From positions 2,542,001-2,606,000 of the forward strand of contig NZ_CP035283.1 in assembly GCF_004103755.1 (NCBI RefSeq): 64,000 bases of DNA, written 5' to 3'. Shown here one piece after another: positions 8,029 through 16,216 of this stretch. Each line of letters starts with the position of its first letter. Positions within the stretch are counted from its first letter, which is position 1. The notes under the pieces were generated by a model. The model saw only the letters and a list, made by a program, of their open reading frames with translations. It had not been told where the DNA came from and searched no databases. The position numbers and the translations under genes are program-made. This DNA is from Caproiciproducens sp. NJN-50. GTDB lineage: Bacteria > Bacillota > Clostridia > Oscillospirales > Acutalibacteraceae.

Positions 8029-8379
8029 TTGAAGAATTTGGGATTTAAAGTCAGACATATTGGGCTGAACATGCAGGATGAGCCGGAAGCCAAAAAAACG
8101 GCGGACCTGCTGCTGGACCTTTTTGGCTTTGAGGAATCAGAAACTCCGATTTCTATTTTTTCGAGTCCGGAAATTGAAGTTATGAAGAAAAAGGGAGCGG
8201 GACGGCTCGGTCACATCGCGATTGAAACCACGGATATCGGGGAAGCCCGAAATTACCTTGCCTCAAAAGGCATCGAATTCGATGAAAATTCGGCTGCTTA
8301 TTTTGACGGCGGCAAACTGAAATTGATTTATCTCAAAAACGATATAGCGGGATTCGCATTTCATCTCGTTCAAAAATAA
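8029..8379 (+). CDS. Stand-alone VOC (glyoxalase-fold) domain protein
   Basis: A 116-residue vicinal-oxygen-chelate fold protein. From memory it resembles the C-terminal VOC domain that many Clostridia carry fused behind KHG/KDPG aldolase (pattern FKVRHIGLNM ... ALLDLFGFE ... GRLGHIAIETTDI ... LASKGIEFDENSA ... KLIYLKNDIAGFAFHLVQK). Here it is encoded alone, with no aldolase beside it. Candidate ligands include the histidines in RHIG and GHIAIE. Translation starts at TTG 8029, eight bases after AAGGAGA. The substrate is unknown; it may act with an aldolase encoded elsewhere. Confidence 0.75.
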   Translation: MKNLGFKVRHIGLNMQDEPEAKKTADLLLDLFGFEESETPISIFSSPEIEVMKKKGAGRLGHIAIETTDIGEARNYLASKGIEFDENSAAYFDGGKLKLIYLKNDIAGFAFHLVQK

Positions 8380-8544
8380 AAAGCGGACACAATCTCAAAA
8401 TCCGAACGGTTCCGGTTCTATTAAAATTGTTTTTCCTGTCATTCATGGAAATAAATTCTTAAAAAAATTAAAGGTGTCGGAATAGAATGGGAAAAAACGG
8501 TATAAAATGATGATAATGATATTTTAATATAAGGAGGAATTTCC

Positions 8545-8772
8545 ATGCCTCGCGGCCGCAGAACCGGAGCCGACTCGATCGGCGAACAGATTGAGAAAAT
8601 TGACAGCGAGATCGAAACGTACAAACAAAAGATTTCACTTGCGCGTGAAAAGAAAAAGTCCCTTTTAGCCAGGAAGGAAAAGGAGGAAATCTCCGAATTA
8701 TATCAGGCCGTCAAGACCAGCGGCAAAACAGCGGGTGAATTTTTAGATACGCTGAACAGCCGGACGAAATAA
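8545..8772 (+). CDS. Small coiled-coil protein, DUF4315-like
   Basis: A 75-residue, highly charged protein with one long helix (IGEQIEKIDSEIETYKQKISLAREKKKSLLARKEKEE) and a short C-terminal helix (ISELYQAVKTSGKTAGEFLDTL). The pattern resembles DUF4315, small proteins usually carried by Tn916-type conjugative elements. Here no conjugation genes are nearby. A textbook AAGGAGGAATTTCC precedes the ATG. The function is unknown; the family match is from memory. Confidence 0.6.
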   Translation: MPRGRRTGADSIGEQIEKIDSEIETYKQKISLAREKKKSLLARKEKEEISELYQAVKTSGKTAGEFLDTLNSRTK

Positions 8773-8870
8773 GCGAAGACCTTTAAAGCCTGAGGAGATT
8801 TCAGACCGGCAATAAAAGTGAAAAGTTAAATCAATCATATGGAATCGAATTAAAAAAGAAAGACAAAATG

Positions 8871-8915
8871 CAAAAGGCGCATGGAAATAATTCCATGCGC
8901 CTTTTGTTCCTTTTC
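8871..8915. terminator. Bidirectional terminator
   Basis: A 16-bp perfect stem (8871-8886 with 8891-8906) around a 4-base loop, with T-rich tails on both strands. It separates the DUF4315-like gene from the convergent phospholipase-family gene. Confidence 0.88.
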
Positions 8916-8975
8916 AATAATAAATCCGGCTGCAAAAATCCCCCGCCGAACCTTTGCGGGGGAAATCATGACATC

Positions 8976-9758
8976 TTATTCAAAATTCCTGGAAAAGCGG
9001 GCATTCAGCGGGGCGTTTCCGTCCACCGCGCTGAGAAAATTTTCAATCTGTTCCTGCGCCGTGGCCAAAGCGTCGGAAAACACGAAAAGCAGATGGTCCA
9101 GCGCCTGGGAACATTCCGGATCCGGCGCATCTCCCGCGACCAGTCCCTTTCCCTTCTTGGAAAACCCCGCGATAAAAATCAAAACCTTCAGCATCCGTTT
9201 CCATGTCTTTCTGGGTGAATAAAGAATAGAAAGACAGCACCGCATGGACAGCAGACTGCGGTCGAGCTGCCTGCGGACCGCATCCGGATAAAACGGCTCG
9301 GCACAGGCTGTGGCACCGCTCCCCTTCGGGATCAGCGGTTTCGGCGAAAAACGGTCCGGATCGATTTTCTGGCGGCGCATCAGCAGACGGTCAAACTCCG
9401 CTTCAATGGCGGCATGGGATAAACCGTCCTGCTGCATAAAATCTCGAATGACCGGATGGCAGCCGCTGTCGAGCGTAAAGTGACAGATAAAGCCGATTAT
9501 GTAGGCAAGCCCGCCCTCGTCGCCGTCTTCCCGAAGGACGCAGACCGCGTTTTTCAGAAAGCCGGAGGCCGGTTCCCAATGGATCTTTACTCCCGTGACC
9601 GGCTTTCTCCGCAGAGGATGATAGTAGAACAGGAGATCCGGGCCCTGAAGGCCCAGAAGATATTCTTCCTTATGATTTTCGATCACGTGAGTCAATTCCT
9701 CAGGAAGCAGATCCTTAACCTTCAGTCCAAACAAAAAATGCGCGTAAAGTCCAGGCAA
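8976..9758 (-). CDS. Zinc-dependent phospholipase C family protein
   Basis: A 260-residue helical protein resembling the bacterial zinc-dependent phospholipase C / S1-P1 nuclease-like fold. Likely metal ligands occur in LPGLYAHFLFG, VIENHKEEYLLGLQGPDLLFYYHP, VKIHWEPAS, YIIGFICHFTLDSGCHPVI and FDRLL. The open frame extends to a GTG at 9806, but a TTG at 9758 preceded by GGAGGGAAGAGC gives the family-like start MPGLYAHFLFG. There is no signal peptide, so it is probably cytoplasmic. The natural substrate is not known for this subgroup. Confidence 0.8.
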   Translation of the reverse strand: MPGLYAHFLFGLKVKDLLPEELTHVIENHKEEYLLGLQGPDLLFYYHPLRRKPVTGVKIHWEPASGFLKNAVCVLREDGDEGGLAYIIGFICHFTLDSGCHPVIRDFMQQDGLSHAAIEAEFDRLLMRRQKIDPDRFSPKPLIPKGSGATACAEPFYPDAVRRQLDRSLLSMRCCLSILYSPRKTWKRMLKVLIFIAGFSKKGKGLVAGDAPDPECSQALDHLLFVFSDALATAQEQIENFLSAVDGNAPLNARFSRNFE

Positions 9759-9864
9759 GCTCTTCCCTCCCCCCGTTTTGGACTCAACAATAAATTGATT
9801 ATACACTAAATATATTAATTTTGCATTAATTTTTTAAAAAGGATAAAATTGTAATTTTAATAAA

Positions 9865-11619
9865 TTACAGCCAGAAAATGCTGTCACCTTTTTGCTGCTT
9901 GCTTTTTTTCTTTAATCTTGCAAGCTCCTCCGTCAGTTCCAGCCGGTCCCGGAACCGCGAGCCTTGATCCCGGATCCCCGCCACCGACAGCGAGATCAGC
10001 GGAAATTTTTCTTTTCTCCCCCTGCGGTTCTCCGCCGAGATATATCCGTTCTGCACGTCCTGGGCGTTATAGAGTTCCAAAACCTCCGTATGGAAATCCC
10101 TCACGGCCTGTCCGCAGTATTCCTCGGCCGTTTCGCACTGCGTCACAACGACAAAATCATCCCCGCCCACATGCCCGGCAAACTGGTCGGGGGGCAGATG
10201 CCGCTGCAGCACCTCCGCGAGCAGCCTGATCACGGAATCCCCGTTTTCGAATCCGTAGACGTCGTTATAGGCCTTGAAGTTGTCAATATCAAAATATATC
10301 ACACAGTACGGCTTTTCACAGGCCAGGCACTGGTCAATTTTATGTTCGATCACCACATTCCCGGGCAGACCTGTCAGCGGATTCTGGTATTTGGCGTTGA
10401 CGACTTCGATTTCCGTCGTCTTCTGAAGGAGGTCCTTGATGGTGACCGTCCCAAGGTATTTTTCATCGCGGGTGACAACGATGAAATCATACAGCTTATC
10501 CGGCGTCCGGGACATGGCCGCGTTGGAGACGGCATTGATCGGCGTGCAGCAGTCCACGGACAGAAAACGGGTATCCATCAGAAAGGAAATGGGTTTCTTC
10601 TGGTGAAGGCTGAACCCGTACCTGCCGCTGAGCTGCAGGACGAGATGCGACTTTGTCACAACGCCCAGGACTTTCCCGTCCTTCACCACGCAGCAGCCGA
10701 ACGCGTCAAGATCGTCTTTCAGCCTGTCGAAAACCGCCTCGACTTTCATTTCGGGCGGAATCGTTTCCGTCGGCGTGCAGATATTTGAGATATAGATATT
10801 GCTGGCCTGTGTGCCGAGGATATGCTTTTTTCTGCGGTTGAGCTCAAGAATCAGCTCCTTCGCGGCGGGTTCGGCTTCCCGGATCTGCTCGTCCGGCCTG
10901 CACAGAAAATATCCCTGCGCATACTGGACGCCGAGGTCCACCAGCGTCTCCAGCTCGCGCCGCGTCTCAACGCCCTCCGCAATCAGATCGATGCCCGCGG
11001 TCCTTGAGAGCTCCGCCATGCTTTTGACAAGGGCATAGCGGATGTTGTCGCGGTCGATACCGCGGACCAGGCTCATGTCCAGCTTGATATAATGGGGGCG
11101 GATGCTGCCGATCAGGTTCAGCCCGGAATAGCCCGCCCCCGCATCATCCACCGCGATATGGTAATTCTGTCCCTTGTAGTGTTCCACCGTTCCGACAAAT
11201 CCCTGCATATCGGACACCGCATTGCGTTCCGTGATCTCAAAAATAATATTTTCCGGCCGGATTCCGTATTGCTCCAGATATTTGTGGGTGAACCCCTGGC
11301 GGAATTTTTCGTCGTGCATCACGTTCGGATTTACATTCAGAAACAGTTTCTTCCCAAGGACCGCGTATTCCAAATCCAGATAAGCGGTCCTCAAAGCCGT
11401 GGTTCTGCATAAAAGCTCCAAATCCCACAGGCGTTCGCTTTCTCCCGCCGCCTGGAACAGCTGCTCCGGATCGGATATGCCCGTTTCGCAGGTCATTCTG
11501 CTCAGCGCTTCATGGCCCAGCACGGAACCGTCCTTCAAAGAGACGATCGGCTGAAAAACAGTTTTAATGCAGCCCCCGTCGATAATATGGTCAAGATCCT
11601 GCCTGTGCTTTGAGTCCAC
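9865..11619 (-). CDS. EAL-CBS-GGDEF cyclic-di-GMP protein
   Basis: About 584 residues, cytosolic. An EAL phosphodiesterase domain comes first (HEALSR, LNVNPNV, FEITERNA, DDAGAGYSGL, YIKLDMSLVRG, IAEGVETRRELE, YAQGYFLCRP). A CBS pair follows (around residues 275-400), then a GGDEF domain (NPLTGLPGN, YFDIDNFKAYND, HVGGDDF). The EAL signature and a GGDDF variant are both retained, so it could make or break c-di-GMP, with the CBS pair likely sensing a nucleotide. GTG at 11619 is preferred because AAGGGG lies before it and the promoter's TATAAT lies at 11664-11669; an ATG at 11658 is the alternative. Confidence 0.85.
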   Translation of the reverse strand: MDSKHRQDLDHIIDGGCIKTVFQPIVSLKDGSVLGHEALSRMTCETGISDPEQLFQAAGESERLWDLELLCRTTALRTAYLDLEYAVLGKKLFLNVNPNVMHDEKFRQGFTHKYLEQYGIRPENIIFEITERNAVSDMQGFVGTVEHYKGQNYHIAVDDAGAGYSGLNLIGSIRPHYIKLDMSLVRGIDRDNIRYALVKSMAELSRTAGIDLIAEGVETRRELETLVDLGVQYAQGYFLCRPDEQIREAEPAAKELILELNRRKKHILGTQASNIYISNICTPTETIPPEMKVEAVFDRLKDDLDAFGCCVVKDGKVLGVVTKSHLVLQLSGRYGFSLHQKKPISFLMDTRFLSVDCCTPINAVSNAAMSRTPDKLYDFIVVTRDEKYLGTVTIKDLLQKTTEIEVVNAKYQNPLTGLPGNVVIEHKIDQCLACEKPYCVIYFDIDNFKAYNDVYGFENGDSVIRLLAEVLQRHLPPDQFAGHVGGDDFVVVTQCETAEEYCGQAVRDFHTEVLELYNAQDVQNGYISAENRRGRKEKFPLISLSVAGIRDQGSRFRDRLELTEELARLKKKSKQQKGDSIFWL

Positions 11620-11815
11620 TCCGATTCCCCTTCTTTCCCTGTATCGCGCGCTCTGCATCCATTATAATTTCCCGTCATATTTTTCCTGTTAACCGGATGT
11701 AAAATGAAGGTTAAACCTCTTTTTAAATTATTTACATGCTCTGAACAAGGCTCTAACAGACTGGTCCATCGAAAGCGCTATACTAGTTGCAGAAAAAAAC
11801 GAAGGAGCATCACAC

Positions 11816-13549
11816 ATGAGAAAAGAGGCCGCAAAAAAGAAAAAGCGCGGCATCGCCCGGAAACTGATTCTCGCCTTCTGCGCTGTCTCCGCCTGCTCCG
11901 CGGCCGTCGCCGCGATTGGCAGTCACGGTATGGCGCGCGCAAATTCAGCCGCAGAAGAAAGCATGCGGGTTGCGGAAAGGCTGCCGGCCGCCGCCCACGC
12001 CATGACCTGTCTTTCGCACATGGAATCTTCCGCGCGCGATGCGGTGATCAATTTCCATAATTCCGAACTGTTTGAATCGGACAAGGCCTCCATTGACAAA
12101 AGCCGGAAAGATTATCAATCTTATGAAGCGGAGCTGCTGCGGTCCGCCGGCTCCCCCGAAGCCTCGAAAGAACTGACGGAGGCCGCGGAGCAATTCCGGA
12201 AAGCGTTTGATCCCAAAATCACAGACGCGATAAAAGCCGCCGACAGCAGCCAGCTGGCCCAGGCGGACACCCTTCTGCAAAACAGCATCGCCCCGGAGGA
12301 AACGATCCTGCAGCATTATCAGAACTTCATGGACCTTCAGAACCGGGCGTCCGCCGGGGCGGCGGCAGAGGAAAAACGGGTCTCTTTCTTTCTCTTTCTC
12401 CTCCAGGGCGTTTTTTCGCTGTGTGCCATCGCCGCGTCCCTGTGGTTCGGCATCCGTTTTTCCCGTTCCATCGGGCGGCCTCTGGGTTCCATCGCCGAAG
12501 CCGCGCGAAAATTTTCCAACGGCTCGCTGGACCTGCGCATTTCCTACGCCGGCAGCGACGAAATCGGAGATCTCGCCGATTCTCTGAACGCGTCGTTTCG
12601 GCGGCTGCAAGATTATGTTTCGGAAACCGCCGCTATTCTGCTGAATCTTTCGGAAGGGGATTTCACCGAAGCGGATATTCCGGACTTCCCCGGAAATTTC
12701 GCCCCTCTATCCGCTTCCATCAACAGCATCCGGGAAAAACTCAGCGCGTCCTTCTCCCAGATCGGCTCCTCGGCAGACCAGATCGGCGCGGGAGCGGCGC
12801 AGGTGTCGGAAGGCGCGCAGCAGGTCGCCCGCGGGGCCGAGAAGCAGAGCCGCTCCGTCGATCAGCTCACCGTTTCCGTCAACGGCATTCTGGAAAAATC
12901 GCGGGAAAACGCGGACGATGTCGCCAGGATTCTGAAGGACACCGGCGCCGCGCTGGAAAGCGTGGAGGAAAGCGACCAGCAGATGAAGCGGCTTCTTGCG
13001 CTGATGGAAGAAATCCGCGCCTCTTCCGAAAAGATGCGGCAGATTTTGGCGCAGATCGACTCGATCGCATTCCAGACCAACCTTCTGGCACTCAACGCGT
13101 CCGTTGAGGCCGCCCGGGTCGGGAGCGCCGGGCACGGTTTCACGGTCGTGGCACAGGAGGTGCGCGCTCTTGCGGAAAAAACGGCGGCGGCGGCAAAACA
13201 GACGGACATTCTGATTGAGGATTCCGTCCAAAAAATCGGGAACGGCTGTGAAAGGGCGGAAAAGACCGCGTCGGAACTGACAAAAACCGCCGGGAAATTC
13301 GCGGAAATCAACGAAAGCATCGGCAGGATCACGTCGGCATCCGAAGATCAGGCAAACAGCGCGGAACAGGCCGCGCTGTCCGCCGAGCAGGTCGGCGCAG
13401 TCATCCGCACGAACGCCGATCTGTCCTCCCGAAGCGCCGCCGCAGGTGAGGAGCTCTCCGGCCATGCGGAGCTGCTGAGAAAACTGCTCGCCCAGGTTCG
13501 CCTTCAGGGGGAGCCCGGCACCCGCGATCAGGGCAAAATTTTTTCCTGA
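11816..13549 (+). CDS. Methyl-accepting chemotaxis protein
   Basis: A 577-residue transmembrane chemoreceptor. An N-terminal membrane helix (KLILAFCAVSACSAAVAAIG) is followed by a roughly 150-residue extracellular helical sensor. A second helix (FFLFLLQGVFSLCAIAASLWFGI), a HAMP segment (RSIGRPLGSIAEAARKFSNGSLDLRI) and a long cytoplasmic coiled coil complete it. The hairpin tip that contacts CheA/CheW is conserved (IDSIAFQTNLLALNASVEAARVGSAGHGFTVVAQEVRALAEKTA). No CheW/CheA genes are nearby, as is usual for scattered receptors. AAGGAG precedes the ATG. The ligand is unknown. Confidence 0.93.
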   Translation: MRKEAAKKKKRGIARKLILAFCAVSACSAAVAAIGSHGMARANSAAEESMRVAERLPAAAHAMTCLSHMESSARDAVINFHNSELFESDKASIDKSRKDYQSYEAELLRSAGSPEASKELTEAAEQFRKAFDPKITDAIKAADSSQLAQADTLLQNSIAPEETILQHYQNFMDLQNRASAGAAAEEKRVSFFLFLLQGVFSLCAIAASLWFGIRFSRSIGRPLGSIAEAARKFSNGSLDLRISYAGSDEIGDLADSLNASFRRLQDYVSETAAILLNLSEGDFTEADIPDFPGNFAPLSASINSIREKLSASFSQIGSSADQIGAGAAQVSEGAQQVARGAEKQSRSVDQLTVSVNGILEKSRENADDVARILKDTGAALESVEESDQQMKRLLALMEEIRASSEKMRQILAQIDSIAFQTNLLALNASVEAARVGSAGHGFTVVAQEVRALAEKTAAAAKQTDILIEDSVQKIGNGCERAEKTASELTKTAGKFAEINESIGRITSASEDQANSAEQAALSAEQVGAVIRTNADLSSRSAAAGEELSGHAELLRKLLAQVRLQGEPGTRDQGKIFS

Positions 13550-13623
13550 GGCTAATGAAATGGTTCTGAATGAAGCGGGATCCTGAATATGATTGTAATA
13601 CCTCACTAAAGGATCTGACCAGA

Positions 13624-14100
13624 ATGGACCATGAGACGAACGCCGAATTCCGCACCTTCCGCGGATACCAGTTGATCAGCCAGAAAGAAGGCCAGCTGAC
13701 ACCCGCCATGGAGGATTACCTGGAGATGATCTTCCGCCTTTGCAGCAAGGACGGCTACACACGGGTCGGCAGGCTTTCCGAGCTGCTGCATGTCAAGCCG
13801 TCCTCCGCTTCCAAAATGATGATGAAACTCGCTGAAATGGGATATTTGAAATACGACCGATATGAAATCATCCTATTGACGGAGAAAGGGCGCAGCGCAG
13901 GAGAATACCTGCTGGACCGCCACAACACCGTCGAGCGGTTCCTTCTTCTTGCGGGCAGCAGCGAACCATTGGAGGAAACGGAATTGATTGAGCATTCGCT
14001 CAGTGAAAGGACCGTCTCCTGCCTTAAAATCCTTCTCGATTTTTTCGAGTCCGACACACAGTCCCGAAAGCGTTTTGCCGAATTCAAAGACAAACGATAG
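13624..14100 (+). CDS. DtxR/MntR-family metal-dependent regulator
   Basis: A 158-residue regulator with an N-terminal winged helix (LTPAMEDYLEMIFRL ... YTRVGRLSELLHVKPSSASKMMMKLAEMGYLKYDRYEIILLTEKG). A metal-dependent dimerisation helix region follows (LLDRHNTVERFLLL ... EETELIEHSLSERTVSCLKIL). MntR-like proteins use residues such as the E and H of these helices to bind Mn(II) or Fe(II). The C-terminal SH3-like domain of DtxR is absent, as in MntR. ATG 13624 follows AAAGGA; an ATG at 13570 is in frame but lacks a ribosome-binding site. It lies 74 bases after the chemoreceptor. Targets are unknown. Confidence 0.85.
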   Translation: MDHETNAEFRTFRGYQLISQKEGQLTPAMEDYLEMIFRLCSKDGYTRVGRLSELLHVKPSSASKMMMKLAEMGYLKYDRYEIILLTEKGRSAGEYLLDRHNTVERFLLLAGSSEPLEETELIEHSLSERTVSCLKILLDFFESDTQSRKRFAEFKDKR

Positions 14101-14108
14101 CTTGGCGG

Positions 14109-14156
14109 AAAACACCTCCCGACGTAGTTATGTTCCTACATCGGGAGGTGTTTTCT
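14109..14156. terminator. Terminator between the convergent DtxR and DUF134 genes
   Basis: A long stem (14109-14127 with 14135-14154, one mismatch) with A/T runs at both ends can serve both strands. Confidence 0.8.
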
Positions 14157-14190
14157 GCCGGCACGCCGGACAGGGCTCTGACACGGCAGT

Positions 14191-14562
14191 CTATCCTTTG
14201 GATTCCGTTTCGGTTCCGCAATCCGGACAAGACGGGCAGCACCTTCTCCGGCAGCCGCACAATTCCCCGTTGGAACACAAGCGGTAGTTTCCCCCGCCGA
14301 TTTTCAGCGTTCTGCCGTTCACGATGCAGTCCGCCAGCTTGTGGCGGGCCTCCCCGTAAATTCTCTGTACCGTGGAGCGCGCGACGCCCATTTCGGCCGC
14401 GGCCTCTTCCTGGCTGAGCCCGTTCCAATCGATCAGCCGAATCACCTCGTACTCCTCCACCGTCATCAAAAGGGGATCCGCCGCATCGGTTCCGCCCTCG
14501 GGGCCAAACACGCTGACCTGCGGCATGCAGCAGACTCTCCTGCATTTTCTGGGCCTTGGCAT
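14191..14562 (-). CDS. DUF134 (UPF0251) family DNA-binding protein
   Basis: A 123-residue protein with the DUF134 hallmark start MPRPRKCRRVC and a sigma-70-region-4-like helix-turn-helix (LMTVEEYEVIRLIDWNGLSQEEAAAEMGVARSTVQRIYGEARHKLADCIVNG). The C-terminus is cysteine-rich (CSNGELCGCRRRCCPSCPDC), suggesting a metal or Fe-S site. Such proteins are commonly found with NifX/Mrp-type genes in anaerobes. A NifX-like gene is present at 3817-4188, about 10 kb away. Start 14562 follows GGAGGTGGG; the ORF extends upstream to 14586 without support. Confidence 0.88.
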   Translation of the reverse strand: MPRPRKCRRVCCMPQVSVFGPEGGTDAADPLLMTVEEYEVIRLIDWNGLSQEEAAAEMGVARSTVQRIYGEARHKLADCIVNGRTLKIGGGNYRLCSNGELCGCRRRCCPSCPDCGTETESKG

Positions 14563-14639
14563 CGTCCCACCTCCAAACCGGACCAAACATCTTACGATTC
14601 ATGATATCATATCGCCCGTTTGTCAAAAAGCATCCGCTT

Positions 14640-15977
14640 TCAAATGACCCTCCTCTGTTTCCATTTCCCGCCGGAAAAACGGATGAGAAACACGAGGGAG
14701 CGGACAACCCAGTCGATATACATGGCGAACCAGGTTCCCGGCAGCCCAAGGCCCAGCAGGAGACTGAGAATATAGCTGAACCCGATTCGGAAAACCCACA
14801 TGGAAAGCATGGAAGTCACCATGGTGAAACGGGCGTCTCCCGCGGCGCGCAAAGCGTTCGGAAGCGTAAAGGAAACAGGCCAGATCACCGCGTTGAACAC
14901 CGCGAAACAAGTCAGGATCTGGGAGGCGCTGGCCGTCGCCGCAGCGCTGAGATGGAACACCCCGACGATCGGGCCGGCAAACAGGAACAGGGCGACATTG
15001 ATCATGCCCATGGAGAGATAAGCCGCTTTCATTAGGCGTTTGGTATAAAAAACGGCATGGTCGTAATCCTCGGCTCCAACGCACTGCCCGACCACGGTAA
15101 TCAGCCCGAGGCCGATGGCATTCCCCGGAATATTGGAAAAGCTGGAAACGCTGTTGGCAATGGCGTTGGCCGCGATGGCGGAAGTCCCAAATGTAGTGAT
15201 CAGATTCTGCACCAGCAGCTTGCCAACCTGAAACATTCCGTTCTCCAGCCCGTTTGGAACACCGATCGCCAGGATCTTCCGTATCATGTCGGGATGAAAT
15301 TCAAAACGAAAAATATTTTCGATAAAGATAAGGTTCTCTTTTTCCTTAATCAGAATCAGCATGAGCACGGCCGCAACAATCCGGGACAGCAGAGTGGCCG
15401 TGCCGGCCCCCGCCACGCCCCAATTGAACCCATAAATCAGAATCGCGTTGCCGACGATATTAATCAGGTTCATCAGAATGGAAACCACCATGGAAATGCG
15501 GCTGTTTCCCATCGACCGGTAGAGCGCGGCGCCAGCGTTATAAATGGCCATGAACGGATAAGACAACGCCGTGAGATAATAGTAGGTTTGCGCGTTTGAC
15601 ATCACGTCGGGCGCTATCCCGCCGAAAACGAACCGCAGGATCTGACGGCAGAAAATCACGGAGAGCACCGTGATTCCGGAGGCCATTGCCGTGATGGTAT
15701 AAAGCAGCTGTTTGGCGGACCGGCAGGCGCCCTCCCGATTCTGGCTGCCGAGATACTGGGACGCCACAACAGCCCCTCCCGTTGCGAGAGCCGCAAAAAT
15801 CTGGATCAGCAGCGTATTGACCGCGTCGACCAGCGAGATGCCGGATACCGCCGCCTCCCCGGAGGTCGCGACCATGACCGTATCGGCCATTCCAATCGTG
15901 ACAGCAAGAAATTGTTCTATCACCAGCGGCCAGATCAGCCGCACCAGTTCCCTTTTGGAAAAAGGCTCTTTTTCCAA
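14640..15977 (-). CDS. MATE family efflux transporter
   Basis: A 445-residue, twelve-helix membrane protein of the multidrug and toxic compound extrusion family, which exports organic cations or other small molecules using a sodium or proton gradient. The two homologous halves are visible: LIWPLVIEQFLAVTIGMADTVMVA with GGAVVASQYLGSQN, and IPGNAIGLGLITVVGQCVGAEDYDHA. The start used is TTG at 15977 after GGAAAGCG, which is a moderate site. The substrate is unknown. Confidence 0.9.
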   Translation of the reverse strand: MEKEPFSKRELVRLIWPLVIEQFLAVTIGMADTVMVATSGEAAVSGISLVDAVNTLLIQIFAALATGGAVVASQYLGSQNREGACRSAKQLLYTITAMASGITVLSVIFCRQILRFVFGGIAPDVMSNAQTYYYLTALSYPFMAIYNAGAALYRSMGNSRISMVVSILMNLINIVGNAILIYGFNWGVAGAGTATLLSRIVAAVLMLILIKEKENLIFIENIFRFEFHPDMIRKILAIGVPNGLENGMFQVGKLLVQNLITTFGTSAIAANAIANSVSSFSNIPGNAIGLGLITVVGQCVGAEDYDHAVFYTKRLMKAAYLSMGMINVALFLFAGPIVGVFHLSAAATASASQILTCFAVFNAVIWPVSFTLPNALRAAGDARFTMVTSMLSMWVFRIGFSYILSLLLGLGLPGTWFAMYIDWVVRSLVFLIRFSGGKWKQRRVI

Positions 15978-16043
15978 GTGATCGCTTTCCGTAATACCGT
16001 TTTCCCTTCAATATGTATTCTGCTTTTAACATATTTTTAATGT

Positions 16044-16052
16044 ATTATAGCA
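16044..16052 (-). promoter_or_regulatory. Extended -10 promoter of the MATE gene
   Basis: On the minus strand TGC-TATAAT is a TGn-extended -10; no good -35 is visible. The same nonamer precedes the alcohol dehydrogenase gene at 17470-17462. Confidence 0.5.
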
Positions 16053-16164
16053 TAGACGCCACGGAAATCATAGTCGTATTTTTTACGCCTTACCATTTCC
16101 TGACGCAAACTCCGTTTTTCCGGCGCCAGTCCCGGATTCAAATATGATCTTCCCGGAAAAGGCA

Positions 16165-16197
16165 AGAGGCCCGCAGATCATCTCCCTGCGGGCCTCT
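16165..16197. terminator. Terminator of the alcohol dehydrogenase gene
   Basis: A 12-bp perfect stem, AGAGGCCCGCAG (16165-16176) with CTGCGGGCCTCT (16186-16197). On the minus strand it is followed by TGCCTTTTCC, which fits termination of the gene ending at 16217. Confidence 0.75.
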
Positions 16198-16216
16198 GCT
16201 TTACATATATTTTAGT

